64,000 nt of DNA from Opisthocomus hoazin. Taxonomy: Eukaryota; Chordata; Aves; Opisthocomiformes; Opisthocomidae. Position numbers and translations under genes: made by a program. The notes beneath the pieces are model-generated. The model was not told where the DNA came from. It saw nothing but the letters and a program-made list of their open reading frames with translations, and searched no databases. Shown piece by piece: positions 1 through 14,189 of this stretch; positions within the stretch are counted from its first letter, which is position 1; the number at the start of each line of letters is the position of its first letter. The stretch is taken from the NCBI RefSeq assembly GCF_030867145.1, contig NC_134414.1, positions 79,660,504-79,724,503 of the forward strand, given 5' to 3'.

Positions 1-3000
1 CTGCTATTTTTTGTTTCACTCTCCAAGAAGAATAGACATCCTGCATTTATTTCAGAGTTTTTAAATTTTTATTAAATAACAATGGCAGTAGCCTTTTGCT
101 GGCACTCTTGATGTGAGTAATTTGAAGAGTGCATAACTAGGTAACTTGTTAGACTTGAATCACTAGCCCAATTAGCAGGTACACACTCGCTTCAGCAAAA
201 ATCAAAACATATTTGGGTGCAGTAACCATGGAAATTCAAAGCTAGAGATACTTCTGAAGAATTTGTGGATTATTTTGTATTTCCAGATTTAGATGTCGCT
301 TCTGATGAATAATTTTCGTTTGCATTTGAAATGCACTGTAATATCATAGTACAATCTCAAATGGCATTCTCATTTTTAAAAATATGCACCCACCACATGT
401 TCCAGAGAGAAAAGTATGTCTGGTACAACAACATGTATAAGTACTTTGATGACATTATTAGAAATAATTCTATTTTTACAAATAATCAGAAAATTCAAAG
501 ACTCTGCAACCTGGAGTTTATACACAGTATTTGCAGTATTAAATCCATCAATATCTGTAGTTCTGATGTTATTTAAGTAACAACAGCATGTTGTTTCACT
601 TCAGACTGACCAAGGTAATAAGGGTGATGTATAGGTCTGACAGATTTTGGAAGGCAAATTCAAACTAAACAGTTGAGGTGTTACCACTCCAAGCGTTGTG
701 CTCCACTCTTCTGATGCGTATTTCCATCTTAAAGCAAGGTTAAATGATCTTGTAATCAGTTCTCCAGCCATCATCCTTTGTGCCCCAGCTGGCTAAAGTA
801 ACCTACTTTACACCCAAGAAAATCATTAAGTTGATCTGATGTTCCTGCCTTGGAGACACCAACATCCTCAGGAGCTGCGGGGCAGAGCACTAGTGGGTTG
901 GAAGTAACTTCAGCTCTCTGCTTTCGCTGCAAGTCTGCCAAATCCCATGCACATCTGTCTTGCTTCCTCCAGAGAAATGGTTGGACATGGAAAAATGTAG
1001 TTTCCGTGGACAGACACAGTCAGTTTACATGTATCCACTTCTGGCAGATGGTCAAATTACTATTATAAATTAAAGCAAAAAGTGAATAGATTAGAGTGAA
1101 AGGCACACTGAAACCAAGGTGTCCCATTTTCTGGTCCACCCCTTAGGACATCTACAAACAATACAGAGTGCTCTAAAAATGTCTGCCTCTTGAGCAGGAG
1201 ACCTCTCTTTTGTTTTAAATGTGGGGGAGGAGCCGCAGTGTCTTCTACAAGAGAAGAGGCGCTGTAGGGGTGCAGGATGTAGGGGAAGAGAAGGATGGTG
1301 GTGCACGCAGGAGCTGTGTAAGCCACGAGAGGCCGAAGAATGCAGGGTCGGTCTCATGGATGGTGCCCTCCCCTCCGTGCAGTGCCAATTTGTAGCACTG
1401 TCAGGCGGGCCTAAGGAGAAGAGCAGACAGTAGTTGAATAAAATTAAACTATCATCGCAGTAATCTAAAGTAGAACAGGGAGAAGGAAGAGAAGTATCTT
1501 AGGACAATCTGGGCAGCACCATATTTCTTTGTATTTCACTTGTGACAATGGGATCACAAGTATTGGCAAGATCAGTCTCAAAAATTGAAGCAATTGCATT
1601 CTCAAGTAACTAAATGCAAAACCTTAAAGGCCAAAAAAGAAGTGGTGAGAATGCACTTTTTTTGTAATCAAAAAGGACCAAAAATGAGCAAGTATATGTT
1701 TACATAAAATAGTATCTAGGCCTACCTGCAGGCCTTGTGGGTATAAGCATGAAATCTTTACTAATTAATAATTATTTTAAATGTGTGAGCTCTAGGAAGT
1801 CCATTCTAGTTATAACAGCAGTGGAATGTGGGGCATTTTTTTCTCTCATTAGTGAATATCAATAATTGTTATACACGCAAATGGAACACAAAACCATCTC
1901 TGTAAGAGCAGTGCTTAACTGTTCACTGCAAGACAATGCCTTTTTTGTTTGTAATTTTTTTCAAGAGCCATTTGTGTTATGCTCTCCCACTGAGTTTGGA
2001 AGCCTTTGTGTATTATTGTCCGCAAAATGCAAAATCCAGTTCACTCTGGGCTTAAAACAAGTCTCAAAGAATCTCCTGGCTTATTTCTCAGTGATGAAGG
2101 CTTTCCTAAAGAAAGTGAGAAATTTCTACAATTAGCCTTTATTATTTTAATACTCTCTGAACTGAACCGTTGGCCAAAATTTAAGTTTTATACAATTAAA
2201 AGCTCACGATGAGGCCCATTGTTTCTTTATTATGTTATTTGCAAAGAATGCCATCAGTTCAAATCTGTCAATACATATTATTATGCCACACCAGTGCTAT
2301 CTAAAGGGGGAAAAAATGACTAAGGACATAAAAGTATTGTTCTCCTTCCCACACAAACTAGTATTTCTAAATAGTCACAATGGCACTTTCTGCTAGTCAT
2401 TTTTATTACTGAATAAATGTTATTTATGTAAGCAGAAGAACAACCAAACAAAAGAATCAGCTTCCATGTTCAAAAACCCAAGCCTCTTCCAATCAATATC
2501 CTAACCCTCTTTCCTCATGCTTTCTCAGGGCAATGAAACAAGGTCTTCTGTACCTGTGCATGGCTTTCTGCTCCTTTCTCACCTTCAGTGGTAACAGCCC
2601 TGCTACTTCTCATCTTTTTCTCTAATATATCTCTGCTCCAACCCGTATCCTTCACATTCATCCGCACTTCCAACATGATTTCACCTCTACCTTTAATAGG
2701 CAGTGGTACATACCTGTTCTAGTTTGGAAACTGTATTGTTCCTCCATTAAACAGAATTAGATTAACCCCTCCCTGGCTTTTTTTACCCTGATTTTACATG
2801 ACAAATATTGCTGACTCCCAAAATTTCAACAAGCTCTTCTCCTATGACAATTTTTCTTCACAAAGTCTTGTGTGAATCACAGTATATTGCACAGCTGACA
2901 CAGCTCAACTGTAGAGGTTGTGTTGGAAAAGCAATTCAGACTACAGAGAACTGAAAAACAAAAAAGAAGGATGGAGCAACTAAAAACTGTCACAATAAAG

Positions 3001-6000
3001 CCACAGTTTCCACAGGTAGCTAATTGGAATCCATTGTTAATTACATTTTGCATAGTTAATTATTTTTAAAATTACAGTCAATCCTGTCCTTGTTAAAGCA
3101 AAGAGTAACGATTTCATCGACTTCATTAAGCTCAGAAATTCAGCCTCGTATATCCTTTATTTTACCCATCCATTGCCAACCACGCTAGTTTTTAGCATCC
3201 CAGAAAAACACAACCCCAAAAGCTTGCTTTCCAGGTTACGGCTTCCATTACAAAGAGGAAAGGCTGTTTTGCTTCCCCCAGGCCAGCCCCAGTGTTTCTA
3301 TCCAGGGACTCTCACTTTACAGCCCAAACCAGTCTGATCTGATTTCTTGCTGCGTCTCTGAACTCAACAACAATAATGAATTCTCTGTGGCTGTTCCTGT
3401 TATTTCTTTAAATTATCAATTCAAAATAATCACTTCATAAAATGTTAGAGATGGATGTTGTTCTCGGACTTGCAAAGTAGCTTTGGAAAGGCCTTAAGCA
3501 TGCTCACGAGACAGATCTTCAGGCGATTTTGGAAATAAACACTCCCTAAATATTCAGATATCCATTACAGACCTGTTGAAATTAAACGTATTTGGTATAC
3601 AGTAAGGTATACATCAGAAATTCAGATGGAAAATACATATGCTCCATATACTGCAAAAAGCAACCTCCATAAGCTCTCTATAATTTTCAAATTAAATGCA
3701 ATTATTAACGTAAAACCAAGCAGAAAATGTTTGCATTTAAAAGGCCTTTTCAATTACAGGAATATTCTGTCAAAGATTTGCTAATAATACTGTCTAAAGA
3801 TATATTACAGTACTAAGCTATGTTCATAGAACTGTTGACCTACAAATACTAGATTTGTGAAATGATCAAGATATAATTCAAAAATCCACCCAAAAATCAA
3901 GGCAATGCTAAGGCTAGTAAAAATCAACATGGTTTTACACTGGAAATTTAAATATATCCGCACTATTATACTAACCCATATATTGAGGTCGGAATGATTC
4001 TGTGTCATCATAATACCATGCAAATGGGTTATCAGTATTTGAATATATTCTATCTGACAGGAGGGTAGTTGCCTAGCTAGCATTTACAAATTAACCCATC
4101 AATGGGCAATGCAACATGCTTCACAGTCACTTAACATGATGGAGAGATGTTCCGTAGGCACTTTTAGCAGTAAGAACATTTTGAATTTTAAGTTTAAGCA
4201 AATAAACAAGAATGTTGCATTTTTTTCCTAAATTATTATGCAAAGCATAACTCATTGCAGAAGACTTAGAAACAAAATGGAAATGATTTGGCAAAATGAG
4301 AAAAGCATTAAATCCACTAGATCTCTGGAATAAAAAAATCCATGCCCTTTAGTTTGGGTAGGTGGATGCAGTAGGGTGAAGCCTTACGAGACAGAGATGG
4401 AAACAGTATCCTTTAGCCAATAATCAAAGCATGAGAAAAATCTCTTAATAGATAAGAAGGAAGCATGATGCTAATTTTAATTCTTTCCATTTAGAAGCTA
4501 CGAAGTATTGAGTTTCTCCTAATGCCTGGAAGATGGCCAAAAACACTTCAGCTTTTATATGTTGCTTAATATATAGGGAAACACTTTATGAAACGCTGGC
4601 GGGAGTCTTTACTTGTTTAAGCAGGAAGGGGAGCATTATTTCTATAAAGGATTTGTTAACCTAGAGCCATATGGTATCCTTTCATACAAAAATGCTTCAT
4701 AAGAAAAAAGAAACTTACTTTAAAAAAAAAATTAGAACGTGTTGGACTTATGCCATGTTTTGTCCCTGCTGCAGGGTGTTGGGGGAGGCATTAGCAGTGG
4801 AATAGAAAGGTCAAGGGCAGGTTGGTCAAAGCACAAGCCCAGGGATATTGGCCAAGGCAGGGGGAGGAGGGAAGGGAATCAAGACAAATTGGTAGGTCTG
4901 TCCTTAAAGTGTAAGATGAATACCAGCCCAGAACACCATCAGTCTCCTTGGTTTACGAATCGGGCAACCGCGCACAGCTCCCTTTCCACAGATGTGTAAA
5001 AACAGTTGTGGAGAATCTCCGCTGCATTTCTCCAACATGCCCATGTCTAAAGGGAGCTTTTTGCATCTTTTCTGTTTTGCCAGTCCCCACCCCACGTACT
5101 ACAATTTCAGAAACTGTTTTATCCTCAAGGGAGAATCATGTGATATATCAGACATGCTGGTGTATATTGTGCCCTTAAAGTTTAGGGAGGGGATGCCAGC
5201 AATGTTAGTGATCTAAAATGAACTAATTAGTTCAAACAGGAAGGAAAACAATCTACCAAGACAGTGAGTGCTTCAGCTTGTTCCGGCACTAGTCTTCTGT
5301 TGATTTTGCGGTATGCAAGCACAATAAACTGTTCCAACCAAAAGTATTCGTACCTGTTATCTTTTCTGCTATCAGTACAAGAGTATTTACACCACTAAAT
5401 GCTATATAGCAGTTGGCCCCATCTTTTAATGCTTTCTTCAGAGCCACAGTTTTGTGTCCTCTCTCAACTAGATCACAGATTTGTCTCTATGCCGTGTCAT
5501 TTCAACATAACAGTTATCGGTATTTGAAAAATTAGACCTTGGATGTCTTTTTTGTCCTGTCTTGTTCATAATCCTTTGAAGAAAATTGGAGCCTGGAAAA
5601 TTGCAACATTGAGAAATAAGCTGCTATGAATCTCCTGTACGAATTTCAAATTACTGCTCCATTTACAGACAGTATGTAAGATTTTAACAAACATTCATGA
5701 AACCTTTGCTATAAGGTTGACTGACTGCTCCACTATGACAGAAAGCTGTGATGTCTATGCTGTACTGGTAAGACTCCAGCTTTATCACAAAGAAGTGCAG
5801 GGTCCTTCTTCTACAGGATCCCTGCCACTCACACAATGGCCCCTAGTAATTGTGTGCACTTTTGGCTCTGTATACACATGCATTTCAGAACACTAAATGC
5901 ATGTCTTCCTCCACCACCACATGGATTCCTGCTCCTAATTCTGCCCCACGTGGACTTTGACTTTCAATGTAATGCATTTGAGACACCAGTGCTTTTTAAA

Positions 6001-7004
6001 GTTTTTAGCCTTTGTTGCTCATACCATCAACCCTCTCGATTACTGACAGCATTTTAAATTCTTTACAGTTGCTTCTGATTCTCTTCTCTCTCTGATACTG
6101 TTATTTATTAACATAGCCTCAAGAGAACCTGAGAAAATCTGAGCTGGCTTTGAAGCTAATATACTACATTTGAAACCAGAGCCAAGAGGTAAATCTAGTT
6201 TCACGGCCTGTTACATTTATGATGAACTAGTTCTGAGGCTGATATTAATGAAGTTGCTTATTAGTATGTTATTAATGATCAACATTTCATAGGTAAAAAG
6301 ATCCCTTTATTTTTATGAGTTACACATATCATAAAAGCTTCCTTCCTGTTTTGAGGACAGACAGCTCCAGTCATATTTGAAATCTGCAGCTGTATTTACT
6401 TCTTGCCTGGGCAATACAACTGCAGACACAAAGTTTGATGTAGAGTAGATCAGATATAACTGATTTACAGTGGCATAAACTAGATGTATTTGGAGGGGTG
6501 TCACCAGGTTGATACATCCAAAACATAAAAATATCAGAAATATTCCTCTAGAAACATGCTATTTTTATTTTTATTATAATCAGTGACCCTCAATTCTCCT
6601 TCCACTTACACGATTCTAAAATACAGGTAGGATTCATTTTGGATAGTATCATCCATTCCAAGCTAGTCCTTTGGACTATTTCTAGCGCCAGTGACAAGGG
6701 ATAGGCGCCTCAAATGCGCCTCATTGCACCCTAAAGCAGGACGGAGGAATTGCGCTTATAAGTACAGGCATCTCTCCACTCCCCACACAGTAAAGAGACG
6801 CAGTGAAGTGAATTCTACAGCAAGACAATAAGGCTGAAAGAATGGACTTACGCTGATGGTGCTGAGAGTAACATCTTGTCCTGGCTCTTTCAACGGTCTT
6901 TAAGAAAAATATGCAATAATGTATTTATTGCAAAGGAACGTCACAGGACTCTGATCCCATTTCTAAAATCAATTCTGATAATAAAGTAACTCCGTTCACT
7001 CAAG
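1..7004. other. Intergenic AT-rich DNA, no gene seen
   Basis: No open frame here has the length, splice signals or family resemblance of an exon; the longest frames are under 95 codons and look random. The stretch is AT-rich, with scattered homopolymer runs and a pyrimidine-rich block around 2460-2880. It could be intergenic or part of a long intron of a gene outside the window; the sequence alone does not decide. Confidence 0.5.
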
Positions 7005-7104
7005 TTATGTTATGTTATGTTATGTTATGTTATGTTATGTTATGTTATGTTATGTTATGTTATGTTATGTTATGTTATGTTATGTTATGTTATGTTATGT
7101 TATG
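7005..7104. repeat. Pentanucleotide microsatellite (TTATG)20
   Basis: Twenty uninterrupted copies of TTATG (the complement is CATAA) run from 7005 to 7104, followed by TCATAG. The period of five leaves one frame open and gives a spurious repetitive peptide on the plus strand, which should not be read as a gene. The purity of the array suggests recent slippage. Confidence 0.98.
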
Positions 7105-9103
7105 TCATAGCTGGCTTGCTCCCAGGAAATTGCAGACTGGATTTGGTTTGCATTTAATGTGTTGTTTTGACAGTAGAGCTCTCTGTTCAGAAAATGCTAG
7201 TTCAAAATTATCACTACAACTTCTTTGAAGTATCAGAATAGTTTTTCAGCAAGAATTATGCTACCCAAGTTTAAAAAAATTTATTAACCTAAGCCACCAG
7301 AGCGAAAATAGCAATACAAATGCAATGCTTTTTGTCATATTAAGTTTTCATTGTTTAATAGTAAAATAACAAGCTAGGATGAAGTGTTTCACATGTACAT
7401 AAAACGCAAGTTAGGAAAAAATTAATTCCAAAATATAAGATGACAATATACTTAACAAAACAGTTACTCAATCCACTTGGGAACCTGCTAGGGAAAAGCA
7501 CATCCTTTAAGCCTGTAGCCACAGGTCATCATTTTTTTCAGACCTTCAAGCCGACGTGACATTCACTGGGAGGTACCTTTTACTGAACACTGTTCTGCAG
7601 TGAGATTCTTCTCTCGTGCTGATTCTCCAGCACTGAGGAGAAGCTCCAGAAATCTCTGTTTTACAAGTTGCATCAGCACATTCTGACATGTAACCCTGGT
7701 GTGAAACCACACTGGATTGGGGTGTTAGGGCAGGTTGCTATCTGGAGTCTTCTGCTTTCTTACTTCGTTCACTCTTTGGTTGCAAAAGTAGGCTGCAAAG
7801 AGAAGTGTCTGATGTCTATTTTCATTATTCATTAACTGGTTAATTAATAATAATTTGCTTCTATCTTTCCTTCTGGGTACCAGTTACAGGAGTTATTCAG
7901 GACACAGTCTAAAAAGCCCTTTAGGTCTTTTTACAAAGCTCAGGGAGTTCCTCCACCATTTAATGCAGCAATGTCACTAGAAGCAGAAACACTCCACAGA
8001 GCAGAGTAGATGAGATAAAACTTGGCTGTCATTGAGTGAAGGCAAATTGGGTTGGAAACAAAAGGGAAGAGCTAAAAAGGCCTGCCCATGCAAATGTTGC
8101 TGCACATCAACCAACTCATGCCCTAATTTTTCACCTTTTGCAGATCGTCCGCCGTATTAAAGACAGTGCTGAGGTAACATCCTCACCACTGTGTCAGTCC
8201 CCTGCCTGTAAGTATAGTAAGCCCAGAGATGCTGCGCATACATGGCTATATGTATTTGGGCAGATTTTTCATACACTCAGAAATTAGTGTAAGTTTTAAT
8301 TGTCTTCAACATTTTGCATAAACATATTTGAAGTCGATTTTAGGATCTTTTGCTTTTCTGTGGAAGAGTGGCACACTGTCTTAACTGCAAGTTGGCTTCC
8401 CTGACAGAGGCTGATGGAGCCAAAATTAGACAACCCCTTAGCGCTTTATAAGATCAGCAGCAAACAGACCTCCAACTAACTAATGTAAGCGTCAGAAGTG
8501 GCTTCATAGATGATACTTGGAGTGGTCAAAACTACACATGGGCAGAAGTTCTTCAGACTTGCATTTACACACAAACAGCTATCATTTCAGTAGCTAACAC
8601 ATCACTAATTCCTCTGCACGTAACAAAGGCTTGCTGACTGCTGACTGGTCAAGTGGCATTTTAGTACCAATGAGGGCATCAATATAACAAATATTTCACT
8701 GATCTAATACAAAAGAAGGAAATCATTTTAGTCCCAGTTACAGCTGCTTCTGTATTTATTACTAGACTACATTTTGGTAAATTGGATGTATTTTAGATTA
8801 CAGTGATCACACAGATGATTCGGATAGACTCTAAGTGATCCTTTGCCTTACTGCATTGGCATGTAACGCCTGATATTAAACCTACATGACAGTCTTGTTA
8901 GATTACTTTAGCTGGAAAGGGCCGCTACTGAGCTAAATTAAGTTAGAGTCTGACCCTTAAAGCATTAAATGTCCATCATGTAACTGCAATAAAAATTAAC
9001 TCGTCACTAATTTTCTCATGTCTAAAATATTACTAAACAAAATAAAGAATAATAATAATGGGAAAAGTACAAAACAGGTAACTCTGCTGATGAGAATTGC
9101 TTT
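7105..9103. other. Intergenic DNA, no gene seen
   Basis: AT-rich unique-looking sequence between the microsatellite and the first CR1. I see no exon, RNA gene or recognisable repeat; short (AAT)n runs lie near 9040-9060. Confidence 0.45.
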
Positions 9104-11048
9104 GCACTCTTCAAGGAGGAAATCTTAAAGGCACAGGAGCAGGCTGTCCCCATGTGCCGAAAGACGAGCAGGCGGGGAAGAAGACCAGCCTGGCTGAACA
9201 GAGCTTTGGCTGGGACTCAGGAAAAAAAGGAGAGTTTATGTCCTTTGGAAGAAGGGGCAGGCCACTCAGGGGAACTGCAAGGATATCATGAGGTTATGCA
9301 GGGAGAAAGTTCGAAGAGCCAAAGCCTAGCTAGAACTTAGCCTGGCTACTGCCATAAAAGACAATAAAAAACGTTTCTATAAATACATTAGCAACAAAAA
9401 GAGGGCAAAGGAGAATCTTCATCCTCTATTAGATGCGGGGAGAAACATAGTGACAAAGGATGAGGAAAAGGCTGAGGTACTTAATGCCTTCTTTGCCTCC
9501 GTCTTTAACAATAAGGGAAATTGTTCTCCAGACACCCACGCCCCTGAGCAAGAGGACAGGGATGAGGAGCAGAAGGAAACCCCAGAATCCAAGGGGAAAA
9601 GGTCAGTGACCTGCTATGCCACTCACACACACACAAGTCTATGGGGCCAGATGGGATCCACTCAAGGGCACTGAGGGAGCTGGTGGAGGAGCTGGCCAAG
9701 CCACTCTCCATCATCTATGAGCAGTCCTGGCTGACAGCAGAGGTCCCGGATGACTGGAGGATCACCAGTGTAACACCCATTTACAAGAAGGGCCAGAAGG
9801 AGGATCCAGGGAACTACAGGCCTGGCAGCCTGACCTCGGTGCCGGGGAAGGTTATGGAGCAGATCATCTTGAGTGCCATCATGCAGCACATAGGGGACAA
9901 CAAGGTGATCAGGCCCAGCCAGCATGGGTTCATGAAAGGCAGGTTCTGCTTGACCAACCTGATCGCCTTCTATGACCAGGTGACCTGCCTAGTGGATGAG
10001 GGAAAGGCTGTGGATGTTGTCTACCTGGACTTTAGTAAGGCCTTTGACACTGTTCCCCACAGTATCCTCCTGGAGAAACTGGCTGCCCATGGTTTGGATG
10101 AGTGTACTCTTTGCTGGATAAAGAACTGGCTGAATGGCCAAGTGCAGAGGGTGGTGGTGTATGGAGTTAAATCCAGCTGGCGGCCGGTCACAAGTGGTGT
10201 TTCCCAGGGCTCAGTTTTGGGTCTGGTCTTATTTAACATCTTTATCAATGATCTGGATGAGGGGATTGAGTGCTCCCTCAGTAAGTTTGCAGATGACACC
10301 AAGCTGAGTGGGAGTGTCAATGTGCTTGAGGGTAGGAAGGCTCTGCAGAGGGATCTGGACAGGCTGGATTGACGGGCCGAGGCCAACTGTATGAGATTCA
10401 GCAAGGCCAAGTGCCGGGTCCTGTACCTGGGTCACAACAACCCCATGCAACGCTACAGGCTTGGGGAGGAGTGGCTGGAAGGCTGCCTGGCAGAAAAGGG
10501 CCTGGGTGTGCTGGTTACGGTGACCATGAGCCAGCAGTGTGCCCAGGTGGCCAAGAAGGCCAACGGCATCCTGCCTTGTATCAGGAATAGTGTGGCCAGC
10601 AGGAGCAAGGAGGTGATCGTGCCCCTGTACTCGGCACTGGTGAGGCTGCACCTGGAGTACTGTGTTCAGTTTTGGGCCCCTGACTACAAGAAGGACATTG
10701 AGGTGCTGGAGCGTGTCCAGAGAAGGGCAACGAGGCTGGTGAGGGTCTGGAGAACAAGTCTTACGAGGAGTGGCTGAGGGAGCTGGGGCTGTTCAGTCTG
10801 CAGCAGAGGAGGCTGACCTTATTGCTCTCTACAACTACCTGGAAGGAGGTTGTAGTGAGGCAGGTGTTGGTCTCTTCTCCCAAGTAACTAGTGATAGGAC
10901 GAGAGGCAATGGCCTGAAGTTGCATCAGGGAAGATTTTGATTGCGGAGCTTAGAGACATGGTTTAGTGGGACTTGGCAGTGTTAGGTTAATGGTTGGACT
11001 CAATGATCTTGAAGGTGTCCTCCAACCTAAAAGACTGTATGATTCTAT
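9104..11048 (+). mobile_element. CR1 LINE, 5'-truncated, decayed
   Basis: A CR1 non-LTR retrotransposon copy of about 1.9 kb, sense on the plus strand. The 5' end starts inside ORF2, in the linker between endonuclease and reverse transcriptase (CTCTTCAAGGAGGAAAT at 9108, aligning with the copy at 59.05 kb). The 3' end is the usual CR1 terminus: 'TTGGACTCAATGATCTTGAA'-type sequence, then ATTCTATGA near 11039, with no poly(A). The reverse-transcriptase region is described in the next entry. CR1 normally moves by target-primed reverse transcription and most copies are 5'-truncated, as here. Confidence 0.95.
9641..10777 (+). pseudogene. CR1 ORF2 reverse-transcriptase fragment, broken
   Basis: This is the reverse-transcriptase part of CR1 ORF2. 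Visible motifs include [27 protein letters not shown], motif [12 protein letters not shown] (about 10022), GVSQGSVLG and the catalytic motif FADDTKL (about 10288). A TGA at 10370-10372 replaces the Trp codon expected after DRLD; the frame then continues to about 10777 through the [13 protein letters not shown] and [10 protein letters not shown] motifs. A one-base deletion in a G run near 10742 then shifts the frame. The protein cannot be made whole, so this is a dead copy. Its closest relative in the window is the copy at 58.9-61.1 kb, which carries the same deletion. Confidence 0.9.
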
Positions 11049-14000
11049 GAGTCTATTAATTCAGCTCTGCTGTTTAGCTTTTCAGAGTCTTGTTTCAGAA
11101 TTGTGCTGGTGATAGAGAGTAAGTATGATTTTGCACTATAAGACATTTTTGCCTGTTATGCAAATATTACATTCAGATTTAGGTCTCAGCAGCAGCCTAG
11201 GTGTTGTCTTGAAACACCCATCCTGGACATGAAAAGAAATTGCAAATAGTCTACATTTAGTCTCCAGTAACAACCCAGCTGGTAAATAAGGTAACGAACT
11301 ATCCATTTATTTCACTGATCAGTGCTATTTATAATGAAAGCATCTTGCAGAGCCATCTCAAGAATTCATCCTGTAAGTTAAAGATAGCAGCTCTTGAGCA
11401 GTCCTGATTTTCGGTGTTTCACTCAAGACTATTAGCATGCCGTATAGACCGCACATTCTTTACTATTTTCATCACTATACTGTATAATAATATGTGGTGG
11501 ACTTCAGTACTAATATATGAGCCAATTTTTGTTTGATTTTTTTAGTTTGGTGCAGTTCTGAACTAAAGTTATATTCCTGGCTTCTGTCTGTGTTATGAAC
11601 ATTAATGTAAACACTTATTTTGAAATACATTCGGAAGCCAATGTCATGCAAGCATGTCATAACCAACAAGTTGTCCTTAACCAACAAGGTTAAGGAAAGT
11701 ACAGCAAAGCAGTCCCAGTACAGCAATAATCAGAGTGGCACTAATGGAAAATTTCATATTTTAACTAAACAGCACGGGCCAAAACTTCTGAAGGAAAAGC
11801 AGGTTGGTAGCCATCTGTTTGACCAGTATCCACTGGGATGAGATGGTACAGACTCTGCCTTCACAAGTAACATCTTTCAAACTCTGCAAACATTTTCTGT
11901 TCTACTGTACTGCTGTGTCATGGCTACGTCTGGAACAATTTTATTTATTGTTGCATATTTTGAACAGTACCTTTCATAAATTACTTAGATTGCTAAAAAT
12001 ATTCACCAGGATTTACAGAATACCGCGTAAGCAGATGAATGACCTCCAGAGTACTTTGACAAAAATCAATTTAAAATTTCCGAGTTGCAGCAACCAGATG
12101 GCTAAAGCTGAGACCACATCTGGACTGCTAGAAGTTTTAAGCAAACCCTGTTATCTCAGTGTGTAAAAATATTGCAAGAATCTCAGATGATTTGAATGAA
12201 CTTGAAAAACCCCTCTCCTGTTCTAGAATAGGCTTATTGGAGTAAAGGATCAATGCCTGGGAGAAGAGCCAAACATTTATGCAACCGTTGCATTTGAAAC
12301 TGTAGAGCAATTAGGGTTAACAGCTTTGTGGTTTTGGGAACTCGTCCATTTCGCCATGCCCAGGACGTTGTGAAGATCAAGGACAGGAGAGGGTGATTTT
12401 TATCCGCCCTACCGTTATGGGACAGGAGAAGGATTTTAGGAGCTGCAGCGCTGGCTGGGTGCCTTACAGATAATTAGATCCTTACTTCCAGTACTCTACA
12501 CATATATTTAGAAGTGGCATTACACTGCAGCAGTTAAAAAAATGCACTAAATAAATATACATTGCAAAAGACCTGTTAATTTCTAGGATATCAGAGAGAC
12601 CTCCTGTCACGATGAAAACAGGATATTTCTGCTATAATCATCAAGGCATTCCTTGGCTTCAAGCACATAAGAGGTGTGGTGACTAGGACCCCATGTGAGT
12701 GGTTGATTCAATGTCTTTCTTGCACAAGAGGTCTTCTGCCTTTCTATGCAAAAAGAGCAGCTGAAATGCTCACCTTGTGCATTTTTATTAGAAAGGGTCA
12801 CAGCCATATGTTTCCTGGAATTCAAGTACGGCCACTTTTGCCTCTTTATCAAAGGCCTGTTTATATAATTTAAGGGATGCTGGACTAGCCCGGGCCCTGG
12901 CTCAGAGACAGTGTCACATGATGCAGCTGAGTCTGTCAAGAGCGAAGACCCAACGGCCTGGAGCATGGCCAACGGGCCAAATAAATGCTGTGTGAGAGCA
13001 GCCTGGAAGACACACGCGCCGGGGGGCTGAGTGCTCCTTCGCACAGTGGGAGAGGCTCCGGGGGCAGTGGGCTTCTCTGCAGCAGAGGCTGAAGGGAGAC
13101 GCTTGCTGGCATTTCAGGGGAGCCATGAAGCGGCCAGAATACTGGGAGGTGGGATCGAGCGCCTCGGGTGCTGCAGTCTGTGAGAACACAGCTACTGAAA
13201 ATGATGGAGCAAGAAGGAGTGACACCAACCGAGATATGGCAATGAACTACTGGCCTAACACTGCACATTCTAACATTACATAAATTAAAGTACTTCAGTG
13301 CAATTAAGGACCAAGAAAAGGAAACTCTGGCTGTAATTACCATACTACCCGCTTGCATACGTAAACAAGAAAAGCTGGCCAGATACAATGGTTCTTCTTC
13401 ACCACATGTTTTCTGATCAAGTCCTACAGTGTTGTATTCCACATCTTAAATTAATGTAACTTCTGAAAATTTCTTATGCATACAACCGTAGACCTTAATT
13501 TCAGAATTATTACATCATCTAGTCCATTCTTCAGTATGGCATAAGCTGTAGAAATTTATGCTTTTGGCATCAAATACAGATGGCGTAAAATATGCACCCA
13601 GACTAGACATGAAGCCATCAAGAGACAAAGGTCTGTCAGGGGACCAAGTGTATCCTTCCCCAGCGGGGGATTGGCTTCTTGGGCTCTGGGCTAATCTGTA
13701 GTGCAGCTGTCCAACCTTGAATCAGAACTGTAAGAATCATGGTGGTGGGCCACCCCTCTTCTCTCAAGAGGTGCTTTTAAGATGAGACTCTTGCTCTTGG
13801 TCTCTGCCTAAGCTACATGCCAGCTCCACCGTGCCTGTCATGTACCCTAATGATCCAGACTCTGACTTGTCTTGACTTCTAGGCTTGACCTCAAACCTCA
13901 CTCACCACTATGGGCTTGTCCAGTGATCTGGACTGTTGGATGAACTTGGTTACACTCACCCTACTATGGGACTGCACCCCTTGTCAGGGAAGTCACTGCC

Positions 14001-14189
14001 CTGACCTGCCCTGCTGTCACACCTGGCTCCCCTTCCTTTACTCGGCAGCTCATGGGTGGTGCTCCTTGACCAGGTCTTCTGTTGCTTGCCTTGGGAGTTT
14101 GCTCCAGCAGGTCATCACCACTGCTAAAGAAAATCAGAGAAATACATCCCTTTCTAACTAGTAACTACTCATTCTTGCTGCTTTTCCCA
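11049..14189. other. Intergenic DNA, no gene seen
   Basis: No credible exon. The stretch 13600-14130 has a monotonous style of short GAC/CTT/GCC words (for example CTCTGACTTGTCTTGACTTC) that reminds me of decayed reptile LTR-element sequence, but I could not align it to anything in this window. Confidence 0.4.

Noticed and set aside
7007-7228. Repetitive MLCYV peptide on the plus strand
   Set aside because: It is the translation of the TTATG microsatellite plus random sequence.
9505-10651. Minus-strand frames inside the CR1 copy (also at 59.6-60.9 kb)
   Set aside because: Antisense shadows of CR1 ORF2; the same pattern repeats in both copies.
12936-13442. 168-codon minus-strand frame
   Set aside because: No domain, no splice context, and other frames overlap it; likely chance.
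13600-14130. Second gypsy-like or LTR region
   Set aside because: The word style is suggestive, but no motif or alignable copy supports it.
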